Part shown: piece after piece, positions 53,411 through 62,191 of the stretch | Numbering within the stretch: the stretch's first letter is position 1 | How the letters are laid out: every line of letters begins with the position of its first letter | Position numbers and translations under genes: made by a program | Source of the DNA: Natronosalvus vescus | Lineage (GTDB): Archaea; Halobacteriota; Halobacteria; Halobacteriales; Natrialbaceae | Direction of reading: 5' to 3' | Assembly (NCBI RefSeq): GCF_023973145.1 | Contig: NZ_CP099546.1 | Span: forward strand, 3,472,001-3,536,000 | DNA length: 64,000 nucleotides | The notes under the pieces: model-generated | Databases searched by the model: none | The model's input: the letters and a program-made list of their open reading frames with translations, nothing else | What the model was told of the DNA's origin: nothing

Positions 53411-53518
53411 AGGTTTTGCGCCTGCTCATCCCATAAATTGTTCTGTGGTTCCCCTCGAGGAATCTCCAGCACGTCCGGCATTTCGAAGAAGCGACGAACG
53501 AGAAGCAGTCGGTTCGGG

Positions 53519-54844
53519 TTATCGCTCGGCCTCGAGCGCCGCTCGGAGACCGTCGAGCCCGCGCTCGAGTTCATCCTGCGTTATCGATAGCGGCGGCTGT
53601 AGGCGCATGACGTTCTTGTAGAAGCCCCCGACGCCCATCACGATGCCAGCGTCGCGGAGGTGTGCGGACACGCGTTTCGCGAGCGCTGGATCAGGAGCTG
53701 GTGCGACGCCGTTCGGCCCCGTCTCGTCCGGGTCGACGAGTTCGACACCCTGCATCAGTCCGAGTCCGCGCGTCTCGCCGACGACGTCGAACACCTCCTC
53801 GAGCGCCTCGAGTTCCGCTGCCAGCCAGCCACCCCGTTCGCGAGCGTTTGCAGTGATGCCACCCTCGAGTTCCTCGATCGAGGCGAGCGCCGCCGCGCAG
53901 GCGACGGGATTCCCCCCGAACGTCGAGAGGTGGTCGCCAGACTCGAAGGAGTCTGCGATGGCCGCCGGGGCGGTGAACGCGCCGAGCGGCAGCCCGTTGG
54001 CGATTCCCTTCGCCTGGGTCAGGATATCGGGGGTGACGTCGAAGTGCTCGCAGGCAAACAGCTCACCCGTGCGCCCGTAGCCCGTCTGCACCTCGTCGGC
54101 GATGAGCAGCGCGTCGTGCCCGTGCGCGATCGATTTGACGCGCTGGAGGTAGTCAGCCGGCGGAACGACGATACCGCCTTCGCCCATCACGGGTTCGACG
54201 ATAATCGCCGCGAGGTCGCCGGACGTGTGGGCGTCGATCACGCGTTCGATGTCCGCCGCGGCGCGTTCGGCGAACACCTCGTCCGAGCGATCCCGATGCG
54301 GTGACCGGTACTGGTACGGCGCCGGTGCGTGGGTAACGTCGTTGAGCGTCGGGGCCATCCCGTCCTTGTACGCGCGGTTACCGGTGAGCGCGAGGCTACC
54401 CAACGTTCGGCCGTGGAACGCCATCTCGAGGGCGATCACCTCTTTCGACCCGGTGTGCTTGCGGGCGAGCTTGACGGCGCCCTCGACGGCTTCGGTACCC
54501 GAGTTACAGAAGAAGGTCTTCTGGAGGTCGCCCGGGGTGATTTTAGCGATTCGCTCGGCCAGCTCGGCGACCGGCTCGTTCGGGTGGACGTACGAACAGC
54601 CGTGGACGAATCGCTCGAGCTGGTCTGTGGCGGCGCTCGCGACGGCCTCGTTTCCGTGGCCGACGTTGACGACCGAGATGCCCGAGAACAGGTCGAGGTA
54701 CTCGTTGCCGTCGAAATCCGTGAGCGTACAGCCGGATGCCTCTCGAACCGGGACGTCGAGTGACTTCCAGATCGGCATGAGGTACTCGTCGTAGGCGGAT
54801 TCGATTCTCTCGTTGTCTGATTTGGTAGCTGATGATTTTGTCAT
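53519..54844 (-). CDS. Class III (PLP-dependent) aminotransferase
   Basis: A 441-residue fold-type I omega-aminotransferase. FFCNSGTEAVEGAVKLARKHTG binds the cofactor phosphate, then VIALEMAFHGRTLGSLALTG, the Asp of LIADEVQTGYGRTG, and PLP Lys in LTQAKGIANGLPLGA. STFGGNPVACAAAL is also typical. Relatives act on ornithine derivatives, 4-aminobutyrate, diaminobutyrate or beta-alanine. In this island it may remove the amino group of the compound brought in by the transporter. Its promoter lies in the gap shared with the Lrp-like gene, where a palindrome sits. Confidence 0.93.
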   Translation of the reverse strand: MTKSSATKSDNERIESAYDEYLMPIWKSLDVPVREASGCTLTDFDGNEYLDLFSGISVVNVGHGNEAVASAATDQLERFVHGCSYVHPNEPVAELAERIAKITPGDLQKTFFCNSGTEAVEGAVKLARKHTGSKEVIALEMAFHGRTLGSLALTGNRAYKDGMAPTLNDVTHAPAPYQYRSPHRDRSDEVFAERAAADIERVIDAHTSGDLAAIIVEPVMGEGGIVVPPADYLQRVKSIAHGHDALLIADEVQTGYGRTGELFACEHFDVTPDILTQAKGIANGLPLGAFTAPAAIADSFESGDHLSTFGGNPVACAAALASIEELEGGITANARERGGWLAAELEALEEVFDVVGETRGLGLMQGVELVDPDETGPNGVAPAPDPALAKRVSAHLRDAGIVMGVGGFYKNVMRLQPPLSITQDELERGLDGLRAALEAER

Positions 54845-54868
54845 ACGATGCTAATCATTAACCCACTA

Positions 54869-54889
54869 TTGATTAACGATGATAATCAA
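54869..54889. promoter_or_regulatory. 21-bp palindrome, probable operator of the Lrp-like regulator
   Basis: TTGATTA-N7-TAATCAA is a perfect inverted repeat in the gap between the aminotransferase (minus) and the Lrp-like gene (plus). A further half, TAATCATTAA, lies at 54852-54861. The palindrome overlaps the expected core promoter of the aminotransferase (about 28 bp from its start). It also abuts the TATA-like GTATATACC at 54892-54900. Confidence 0.65.
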
Positions 54890-54960
54890 CAGTATATACC
54901 TGACGGAGATTGCCGTCACTACCCGGAACGTAGATGTGCCTTCCGTCAGCACAGTCAGCT

Positions 54961-55485
54961 ATGAGTAGAAAACCAAAACCGGATGGCGTCAACTGGGAGT
55001 TCAAGGAGCGTGATCTCAAAATACTGCGCGAACTGGCTCGGGATCCACAGATCTCGAGTCGGGAACTCGCAGCGGTTCTCGAGGAGAAGTACGGTATCGA
55101 CGTCTCTCACGTTACTGTGAGCGAGACGATCAGGCAGATGCGAGAACGGGATATCTTCCGCGAGGCAATCCTTCCGAACGAACAGTTCTACAACTTCGCG
55201 TTGTTCGAGTTCAAATTCAATCCCGAACACTTCGGCGAGCACTGGGAGGAGGCGATGGAGTACATCATGGACGACGAACACACGATGATGTACTTCATCT
55301 CGAACGGCGAGTACCAGTGGAAGACCATCATGATGTTCAGAACGCGCGAAGCGGAATCGAAGTGGATCCACGAATTCTACAAGCAGTACGGGAACGTCGT
55401 CTCGAACGTCCGCAACTCCGTCGTTCACAACCTCCTCAAGTTCCGTACCGATCCGGAGATTTTCGAACTGCTCAACGATACCTGA
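54961..55485 (+). CDS. Lrp/AsnC-like transcription regulator
   Basis: A 174-residue protein from the ATG at 54961. The HTH is LKILRELARDPQISSRELAAVLEEKYGIDVSHVTVSETIRQMRERDI in pieces, residues about 18-65, with typical AsnC spacing. The C-terminal domain (YNFALFEFKFNPEHFGEHWEEAMEYI) resembles the ligand-binding RAM domain but is more divergent. AsnC-type regulators answer amino acids or catabolic intermediates. Its place between the aminotransferase and the transporter operon makes it the likely local regulator. Its stop is immediately followed, with no gap, by the stop of the convergent permease gene. Confidence 0.88.
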   Translation: MSRKPKPDGVNWEFKERDLKILRELARDPQISSRELAAVLEEKYGIDVSHVTVSETIRQMRERDIFREAILPNEQFYNFALFEFKFNPEHFGEHWEEAMEYIMDDEHTMMYFISNGEYQWKTIMMFRTREAESKWIHEFYKQYGNVVSNVRNSVVHNLLKFRTDPEIFELLNDT

Positions 55486-56304
55486 TTACCGACCGCGGTG
55501 CAGTGCACGTTGAATCAGCAATCCGACGATCGGGACGACGATGGTTACCACGAGCACGAGCGTCGCGAGCACGTTCACCTTCGGCGTGATCGTCGTCCGC
55601 ACCATCGAGTAGATCACGACCGGAACCGTCGTCGTCTCCCGCTGTACCCAGAACTGGGTCGCGGTGAACTCGCCGAACGAGATGACGAACGCCAGCACCA
55701 TCGCCGTGATCAGCGCCGGGGCTATCAGCGGCAGGGTGACCTCCCGGAACGTGGTGAGTCGATCCGCACCCAGCGTCATCGCAGCGTCCTCGAGCGTCTC
55801 GTCGAACAGATAGAGTCTGCTACGGACGATCAGGAACGCGTAGGGCAACGCGATCAGCGTGTGCATCACGACCAGCCACCAGATGCTGCGGCCCCACCCG
55901 ATCTCGCTGAAGAAGATCGTCGACGCGACGCCGACGATAACCGGTGGGACGATCATCGGCGTCAGCAAGGCGATCGCCAGCGCCTTCTTCATCGGGAACG
56001 GCTTCCGAACGAATCCCATCGCCGTGAGCGTTCCGATCGCGCCCGCCAGAATCGCCGCTGCGATTCCGACTTGCGTGCTCACCCAGACGGCGTTGAGGAA
56101 CACGTCGTCCTCGAAGAACTCGTAGTACCAGTACAGGGTGAGACTCTCCGGCGGGAACGTCGCGATCCGCTGTGGGTTAAAGGAGTTGATGACGACGACC
56201 GCCAGCGGCAGAAACATGCTCAGGTAGACGAGTGCCGAGACGAGCTTGATCGTCGTCCAGTTCCACGAATTGCTGACCTCTCTGGCGTACTTCCGGACGC
56301 TCAT
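55486..56304 (-). CDS. ABC transporter permease, PotC type
   Basis: A 272-residue permease with six helices, part of a spermidine/putrescine-type system. The EAA loop reads EDAAMTLGADRLTTFREVTLPLIAPAL around residues 165-190. It joins PotB-type permease into the channel. Its first codons overlap the PotB-type gene by 4 bp. It ends the transporter operon. Confidence 0.93.
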   Translation of the reverse strand: MSVRKYAREVSNSWNWTTIKLVSALVYLSMFLPLAVVVINSFNPQRIATFPPESLTLYWYYEFFEDDVFLNAVWVSTQVGIAAAILAGAIGTLTAMGFVRKPFPMKKALAIALLTPMIVPPVIVGVASTIFFSEIGWGRSIWWLVVMHTLIALPYAFLIVRSRLYLFDETLEDAAMTLGADRLTTFREVTLPLIAPALITAMVLAFVISFGEFTATQFWVQRETTTVPVVIYSMVRTTITPKVNVLATLVLVVTIVVPIVGLLIQRALHRGR

Positions 56305-57233
56305 AGCTGCGTTCCCTCCAGGGCTTCCTCGAGGTCGGCTCGCCTGGTGAACAGGTAGAGCGCGATTACGATCAGGCCCACGTAGATGATCGACAGCGTT
56401 GCGGCGAACGGCCAGTTGAAGTCCTGGGTGAATACCGTCTCGATGACCGGGGCGATCAGTCGATCGCCGGTTCCGCCGAGCAACTCGGGGGCGAGGTAGG
56501 CGCCCGCAGAGAGGATGAACGTGAACAGGATTCCCGACACGATCCCCGGCCAGGATAGCGGGAAGGTCACCTCCCAGAACGCCCGGGCGTCACTCGCCCC
56601 GAGCGTCTTCGCCGCCTGGATGACCTCCTCGTCGATCGTGCTGACGATGGAGTACACCGGTAACACCATGAACGGCATGATGCTCACCGCCAGCCCGAGT
56701 ATCATCCCGTGCGTCGTGTACAGAATGCTGATCGGTTGACTGACGATACCGATCCAGAGGAGGAAGTCGTTGACGATACCTTCGCGTCCCAGGATCGGAA
56801 TCCACGCGTAGGTTCGGATCACGAGCGGAACCCAGAACTGTACCACGACGAGACCGAGCAGAATTGGCGTCCAGCGGCTGTTGGTTCGTCCAAGGAAGTA
56901 CCCGAGCGCGTAGCCGAAGGGCAACACGATCAGCGTCGTGGCCACCCCCACGAGGATCGAGCGGATGATCACCCACTGGTAGACCGTTCCGCCGGCGAAG
57001 CGCCGATAGTTCTCGAGCGTCGGTTCGTAGATGATCGTCCCGAACTCGCCGGCCCGGAAGAAGCTGAAGGCGACGATGATCGTCAGGGGGACGAACAGGA
57101 AGAACAGCACCCAGAGTAGCCCCGTCCCCGGCGAGAGGAGGTAGCCGAACCGCTCGCTCTCCATCAGTCGCTGTTTGATCGATTCCGTTCCGTCGTGACC
57201 GTCTGCGGTCGGTGTCGCTGTGTTACTACTCAT
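56301..57233 (-). CDS. ABC transporter permease, PotB type
   Basis: A 310-residue permease with six helices and a charged N-terminus of about 45 residues. The EAA loop is QAAKTLGASDARAFWEVTFPLSWPGI, near residues 205-230. VQFWVPLVIRTYAWIPILGREGIVN is a usual PotB-family stretch. It starts 9 bp after the M24 gene stop and overlaps the PotC-type gene. Confidence 0.93.
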   Translation of the reverse strand: MSSNTATPTADGHDGTESIKQRLMESERFGYLLSPGTGLLWVLFFLFVPLTIIVAFSFFRAGEFGTIIYEPTLENYRRFAGGTVYQWVIIRSILVGVATTLIVLPFGYALGYFLGRTNSRWTPILLGLVVVQFWVPLVIRTYAWIPILGREGIVNDFLLWIGIVSQPISILYTTHGMILGLAVSIMPFMVLPVYSIVSTIDEEVIQAAKTLGASDARAFWEVTFPLSWPGIVSGILFTFILSAGAYLAPELLGGTGDRLIAPVIETVFTQDFNWPFAATLSIIYVGLIVIALYLFTRRADLEEALEGTQL

Positions 57234-57242
57234 TCGATCACC

Positions 57243-58436
57243 TTACACGAACTTCGCATGGTCTGGGTGTGGGGTTCGCGAGAGAACCTCGTGCCCGCTT
57301 TCGGTGACGAGCACCATATCTTCGAACCGTACGCCGGCGACGCCCCGCCGGAACAGACCCGGTTCGATCATGACGATCGTGTTCGCCTCGAGCGTGACCG
57401 ACTGGGTCGGCCCGATGTACGGGGGTTCGTGGGCCACGACGCCGATGCCGTGGCCGATGATCCCGTCGGTCATCCACTCCTCGTAGTCGAACTCGACGAA
57501 GACGTCCCGGGCAGCGCTGTAAACGTCGCGCCCGGTCGCGCCGGGTTCTATCGCGTCGATCGCCGCCTCGTGCGCCTGAAACGTCGCCTGATACATCGAG
57601 CGCTGCTCGTCGCTGGGCGTACCGGGAAACGCCATCCGGGCCAGTTCACTGTAGTACCCCTTCCACATCGGCCCCTGGTCGAGTTGAACGAACTCGCCTC
57701 GCCTGATCCGCTTCTGGGAGGGAAACTCCTGACAGCGTGACCACCGCCCCCCGGAGCTAACGATCGACGGGAGGGCGTAGGCTCCGGCCGCCCCGGCCGA
57801 GATCATGGCGTCCATGATCGTCCCTGAGACCTCACATTCGCGAGCGCCGACCTCCACGGCATCGATGCCGGCCTCGATCGCGAGCTCTGCGATCTGTAGC
57901 CCTTCCTCGATGAGGGCGATTTCGGCCGCTGACTTGTGCGTTCGTGCCCGAAAGAGCAGGTCGCCCCCATCGGTCAGCTGCGCGTTCGGGAGCGCCGCTT
58001 CGAGCTTTCGGACGAACCGGTACTCCATATGCGGGTCGAGGGCGACGACGCCGTCGGCGACGCCGCGCTCCTCGAGTACCGCTGTGAACGTGGTGGCGGC
58101 TGTAGCCGACGCTGTCGAGAACGAGACCACATCCTCGAGCCAGTGCCGTTCCTCGAGATCCGCGGCCAGGCGCGGGGCGGCGACGAACGTCGGTTCGCCC
58201 TCGCGGGTGACGACTGCGCCGTGTTCGGCAGACAACGAGAAACTGTCGTACGGGCCGAAGCCGACGAGGTATCGGAGGTTGTCCGAGCGGTTGACGATCA
58301 GGGCGTCGACGTCGGCATCGGCCATACGGGTCTGTATCGTCTCGAGGTTGGCGCGGGCGATCGGCTCGAGTACCCGAAACAGTTCCTGCCGCTCGTACTC
58401 CCAGTGGCCGGGTTCGCCGTGGTGGCCGCCGGTCAT
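57243..58436 (-). CDS. M24 family (Xaa-Pro peptidase/creatinase-fold) hydrolase
   Basis: A 397-residue protein from the ATG at 58436. The N-terminal creatinase-like domain and the C-terminal pita-bread domain are both visible. Metal-ligand positions are Asp in VQLDQGPMWKGYYSE, Glu in place of the usual Asp at that SE, His in GHGIGVVAHEPP, and Glu in MIEPGLF and RFEDMVL. The family includes prolidases, creatinase and ectoine hydrolase (DoeA). Lying between transporter genes, it probably cleaves the imported compound. A 4-bp overlap with the ATPase gene shows co-translation. Confidence 0.87.
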   Translation of the reverse strand: MTGGHHGEPGHWEYERQELFRVLEPIARANLETIQTRMADADVDALIVNRSDNLRYLVGFGPYDSFSLSAEHGAVVTREGEPTFVAAPRLAADLEERHWLEDVVSFSTASATAATTFTAVLEERGVADGVVALDPHMEYRFVRKLEAALPNAQLTDGGDLLFRARTHKSAAEIALIEEGLQIAELAIEAGIDAVEVGARECEVSGTIMDAMISAGAAGAYALPSIVSSGGRWSRCQEFPSQKRIRRGEFVQLDQGPMWKGYYSELARMAFPGTPSDEQRSMYQATFQAHEAAIDAIEPGATGRDVYSAARDVFVEFDYEEWMTDGIIGHGIGVVAHEPPYIGPTQSVTLEANTIVMIEPGLFRRGVAGVRFEDMVLVTESGHEVLSRTPHPDHAKFV

Positions 58437-59545
58437 TGGGCCTCCACTGGCGAGGTATCGTCGCGCGAACTGGTGATTGTTCCATGAGCTGGCGTGTAAA
58501 TTACGTTCGATGGATCGATCCCGAGCCACACGTCGTCGCCGGGTTCGAGCATCCGATCGGTGGCGTTCCCGCTCGCCTGAATCGTCGTCTCTAGGTCGGG
58601 AACGGTGACGAAGTAGACGGCGTCTCGACCCTGGTAGTCAACACTTTTGACGGTTCCCTGGAAGACGTTCTCTCCCGCGAGACGATCAGCTTGCAAGGTG
58701 ACGAGTTCAGTTCGGAAGAAGGAGGCAACGCGGTCGCCGTCGGCAAACCCTTCGCGGCCCTCGACGGCAAGCGTCGCGCCGTCAACGTTGATTTCGGGTT
58801 CCCTGCCGAGTGAAAGCGTGCCGTCGATTCGACTCGAGCTCCCGAGGAAGTCCGCGACGAACGGCGAGTCGGGTCGTTCGTACGCCGTTTTCGGATCGGT
58901 GAACTGCTCGAGTTCTCCGCCGTTCATCACCGCAATTCGGTCACCCATAGAAAGCGCCTCCGTCTGATTGTGAGTGACGTATATCGTCGTAATACCGGTT
59001 TCACGCTGGATGCGCTTGAGTTCGGTACGCATCGTTTTGCGGAGCTTCTTGTCGAGGTTCGAGAGCGGTTCGTCCATCAACACGAGGTCGGGGTCGAACG
59101 CGAGCGCACGAGCGACGGCGACGCGCTGTTGTTGGCCACCGCTACACTCGTGAGGATAGGACGCTTCGTAGCCCTCGAGGTCGATCATCGAGAGCATCTC
59201 CGACACCTTTCGGTCTCGCTCGTCCTCGCTGGCGCCACGCATTTTCAACCCGAACGCGATGTTTTCGGCGATCGTCTTGTGTGGAAAGAGCGCGTAGTCC
59301 TGAAAGACGACGCCGATGTCTCGTTCGTAGGCGGGGAGGTTCGTGAGGTCACGACCCCGGAGCGTAATCGAACCCGAGGTCGGGGTCTGGAGGCCAGCGA
59401 CGTTGAGCAGCGTCGTCGTTTTCCCGCATCCGGAGGGACCGACGACCGTGACGAACTCGCCCTTCTCGACGGATAGCGAGACGCCATCGACCGCCACGGT
59501 GTCGCCAAACACCTTTCGTAAGTCTTCGATCTCAAGAAATGCCAT
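58433..59545 (-). CDS. ABC transporter ATP-binding protein, PotA type
   Basis: A 370-residue ATPase. Walker A is GPSGCGKTT at residues 36-44, Q-loop in VVFQDYALFPHKT, the signature is ECSGGQQQRVAVARAL and Walker B LVLMDEPLSNLD. The C-terminal TOBE domain (about residues 280-360, with GDDVWLGIDPSNVIY) is typical of polyamine, iron and sugar importers. It powers import with the two permeases and the binding protein encoded nearby. Confidence 0.95.
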   Translation of the reverse strand: MAFLEIEDLRKVFGDTVAVDGVSLSVEKGEFVTVVGPSGCGKTTTLLNVAGLQTPTSGSITLRGRDLTNLPAYERDIGVVFQDYALFPHKTIAENIAFGLKMRGASEDERDRKVSEMLSMIDLEGYEASYPHECSGGQQQRVAVARALAFDPDLVLMDEPLSNLDKKLRKTMRTELKRIQRETGITTIYVTHNQTEALSMGDRIAVMNGGELEQFTDPKTAYERPDSPFVADFLGSSSRIDGTLSLGREPEINVDGATLAVEGREGFADGDRVASFFRTELVTLQADRLAGENVFQGTVKSVDYQGRDAVYFVTVPDLETTIQASGNATDRMLEPGDDVWLGIDPSNVIYTPAHGTITSSRDDTSPVEAQ

Positions 59546-59584
59546 GATGTGTACAGGGTGTGTCGTTAAATGAGGTGTCGTCGA

Positions 59585-60718
59585 TTACGCCGACTGGATG
59601 CTCTCCCACTCCTCGGACCACTCGTCGGAGTGTTCGTCCTCGTATCCCGGGTCGAGGAAGGTGAGCCGTTCGCCTCCGGAGGGATCGTAGTCGCCGAGTG
59701 CTTCGATGTCGTCGGACGTCACGTCGGTCGCCGGCGGGTAGCCGAGCGTTTCCGCCAGCGGAACCATTACGTCATCGCCCAACAGATAATCGAAGAACGC
59801 CAACGCCGTCTCTCGCTTGTCGTCGTCGAGATCGGCAACCATCACCCAGTTGTCAGACCAGCCGTAGGCGCCTTCTTCCGGAACGACGTAATCGAGGTGG
59901 TCGTGACCGTCGTCGATAGCGGCTTTGATTCGCCCACCCCAGGCTTCCCCGACGTACGCCTCGTTCTCGGAGAACATTCGGACGTGTTCGTCACCCGTCG
60001 TCCAGTAGTTGGAGATCAGATCGCGCTGTTCACGAACCGACTCCCAGATCGCCGCCATTCCCTCATCGTAGGAACCGTTCTCCTCGATGTCGTTCGGATC
60101 CATCCCGAGGTACAGCGCAGTCGTAAACACGCGGACGAAGTCAGTTCCCTGCATCGTGATGTTCCCGTCGTTTGCCTCGTCCCAGCACGCCTCCCAGGAG
60201 TCCAATTCACCGAGTTCGTCCCGGTTGTAGGCCATGCCAACGGTTCCGTACACCGTTGGAACGCCGTGGACATCGTCACCGGCGTCGTAAATCGGGTTCC
60301 TGAACGTCTCGAGGAGATTGTCGTAGTTCTCCAGTTCGTCCGGGTCGATCGAATCCCAGACCCCTTGATCTGCACCCATGTACAGCGTGTTCGCGGAGGT
60401 GATCGAGACGTCGGCGTCGGATTGGCCTTGCTGGATCTGCTGATAGCCATCGAACTGATCGCTGATCTGGTGAACGTCGACTTCGACGTCGTGTTCGTCT
60501 TCGAACCCCGAAAACACCTGCTCCTGATAGGTGTCGATGTAGTGTCCACCGGTGACCTGTGCGACGAACGGTTCGTCCGAGTCACTTCCCATGCACCCGG
60601 CCAAACCCGCAATGCCAACGGCACTTGCGCCACCGATCGATCGTAACACGTGTCGACGACTCCGCCCAGGTTCGCCGGTATTGGTATCCATCCCCATCTT
60701 CGTTCGGACTTTTCTCAT
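59585..60718 (-). CDS. ABC transporter substrate-binding lipoprotein, PotD-like
   Basis: A 377-residue solute-binding protein. The Tat lipoprotein signal (RSRRHVLRSIGGASAVGIAGLAGC) ends in a lipobox Cys, near residue 42. The mature part has the family 1/PotD-like pattern (ADVSITSANTLYMGADQGVWDSI, VPTVYGTVGMAYN, ENEAYVGEAWGGRIKAA, YPPATD). Ligand type cannot be read. A start at 60688 (MDTNTGEPG) is as good as 60718. It heads the minus-strand transporter operon. Confidence 0.92.
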   Translation of the reverse strand: MRKVRTKMGMDTNTGEPGRSRRHVLRSIGGASAVGIAGLAGCMGSDSDEPFVAQVTGGHYIDTYQEQVFSGFEDEHDVEVDVHQISDQFDGYQQIQQGQSDADVSITSANTLYMGADQGVWDSIDPDELENYDNLLETFRNPIYDAGDDVHGVPTVYGTVGMAYNRDELGELDSWEACWDEANDGNITMQGTDFVRVFTTALYLGMDPNDIEENGSYDEGMAAIWESVREQRDLISNYWTTGDEHVRMFSENEAYVGEAWGGRIKAAIDDGHDHLDYVVPEEGAYGWSDNWVMVADLDDDKRETALAFFDYLLGDDVMVPLAETLGYPPATDVTSDDIEALGDYDPSGGERLTFLDPGYEDEHSDEWSEEWESIQSA

Positions 60719-60739
60719 TGTACGACGATAACATGGAAC

Positions 60740-60764
60740 AGCTACCTAATAAAACTTGGTAGCT
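60740..60764. promoter_or_regulatory. Inverted repeat in the divergent promoter region of the island
   Basis: AGCTACC (60740-60746) and GGTAGCT (60758-60764) form a perfect 7-bp inverted repeat with an 11-bp spacer. It lies 22 bp upstream of the transporter operon start at 60718, within the 168-bp gap to the M20 gene. Probable operator or stem; no factor can be assigned. Confidence 0.5.
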
Positions 60765-60886
60765 AAATGTTCATTAACACCAACCGCAATAAACTAATAC
60801 CGGCATAAAGCTTAACACTGTTAGAGACAATTGGTGACTGATGACACGACAATACGCACGTTCGCCGCGACCGCTGGAGGGGTCGA

Positions 60887-62191
60887 ATGCGACCCACTAG
60901 CGTCGATCCAGCTGTGCTCGAGCGGGTCGAATCTGCCGTCGGGGACTGTAGCGATGAACTCCTCTCATTCGCTACCGATCTCGTGGCGATTCGAAGCATT
61001 CCAGGGAACGAGGGCCCCGCCCAGGAACGCGTCCGGGAGCGCCTCGAGGCGTTCGGGCTTGCAGTGGAGGAGATTCATCCAACCGACGTCCAGGGCCTCG
61101 AGAGCCACGAGGAGTACATCGAGCCCGAGACGCCGTACGGGGATCGACCGAACCTGCTCGCCACTCGACCGGGAACGGGCGACGGGCCATCGTTGTTGTT
61201 CAACGGACACGTCGACGTCGTTCCCGAGGGCGACCGGGACGCCTGGTCGTTCGATCCCTTCGCCGGCTCCGTCGAAGACGGGCGGTTGCTCGGTCGCGGT
61301 GCATCGGATATGAAAGGCGGCGTCGCCGCGATGATCTACGCGATGGCGGCCCTGGAGGGTGCCGGGATCGAACTCGCCGGCGACCTGTCGATCAACACCG
61401 TCATCGAGGAGGAGTACGGTGGTTCGGGCGGGACGCTCGCGAGCGTCCTCGCGGGTGTCGACGCGGACGCGGTCGTCATCCCCGAACCCACGGACTTCGA
61501 TACCTGGATCGCAAACGATGGCGTCTCGTACTTCCGGGTGACCGTCGAGGGGAAGGGCGCCCACGCTGCCGAAACGGATTCGGGCGTGAACGCCGTCTCG
61601 AAACTCTTGCCGATCTATCACGCACTCGAGACCCTCCACGACGAGCGCAAGACGACCGTTCACGACGAGCTCTTCGAAGAGTGGCACGAACACACCGTCT
61701 CGCTCAACCTCGGGACGATCCGCGGTGGCGAGTGGGTCTCGAGCGTTCCCGACGAGGCGTCCCTCGAAGCACGGATCTCACACGCACCCGCGGAGACGCG
61801 CGCGGAGATCCACGACGTCGTCGAGCGGACAGTGAGTGAGGCCGCCGCGGGAGATCCGTGGCTCGCGGAACACCCGCCCGACGTCGAGTGGTTCGGCTGG
61901 CGCGGGAGTTCGGCGAAGGTCGGCCCGGACGAGCCGATCGTCGACGCCGTCGAACGCGTCGTCGATGACGTTCTCGGACGCGAAAGCCACGCCAAAGGCT
62001 TCCCTGGCGGTATCGACACCCGATTTTTCGTCAACGAGGCCGACACGCCGGCGATCTGTTTCGGGCCGGGCGCGTACAACATCCACGGCACCGACGAGTA
62101 CCTCCCCGTCGAGGAACTCGAGGAACTGACCCTCGCGCTCGCGATCCTCGCGATGGAGTGGTGTGGGTACGAGGTGGACGACGGTGAGTGA
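60887..62191 (+). CDS. M20 family metallohydrolase (ArgE/DapE deacylase type)
   Basis: A 434-residue cytosolic zinc hydrolase. The metal ligands are His and Asp in NGHVDVVPEG and GRGASDMKGG, Glu pair in VIEEEYGGSGG, and His near the C-terminus in YNIHGTDEYLPVEEL. A dimerisation domain is between. It cleaves N-acyl or peptide-like amide bonds; acetylornithine deacetylase and succinyl-diaminopimelate desuccinylase are members. First gene of the right-hand operon, overlapping the creatininase-family gene by 8 bp if that begins at GTG 62184. Confidence 0.9.
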   Translation: MRPTSVDPAVLERVESAVGDCSDELLSFATDLVAIRSIPGNEGPAQERVRERLEAFGLAVEEIHPTDVQGLESHEEYIEPETPYGDRPNLLATRPGTGDGPSLLFNGHVDVVPEGDRDAWSFDPFAGSVEDGRLLGRGASDMKGGVAAMIYAMAALEGAGIELAGDLSINTVIEEEYGGSGGTLASVLAGVDADAVVIPEPTDFDTWIANDGVSYFRVTVEGKGAHAAETDSGVNAVSKLLPIYHALETLHDERKTTVHDELFEEWHEHTVSLNLGTIRGGEWVSSVPDEASLEARISHAPAETRAEIHDVVERTVSEAAAGDPWLAEHPPDVEWFGWRGSSAKVGPDEPIVDAVERVVDDVLGRESHAKGFPGGIDTRFFVNEADTPAICFGPGAYNIHGTDEYLPVEELEELTLALAILAMEWCGYEVDDGE

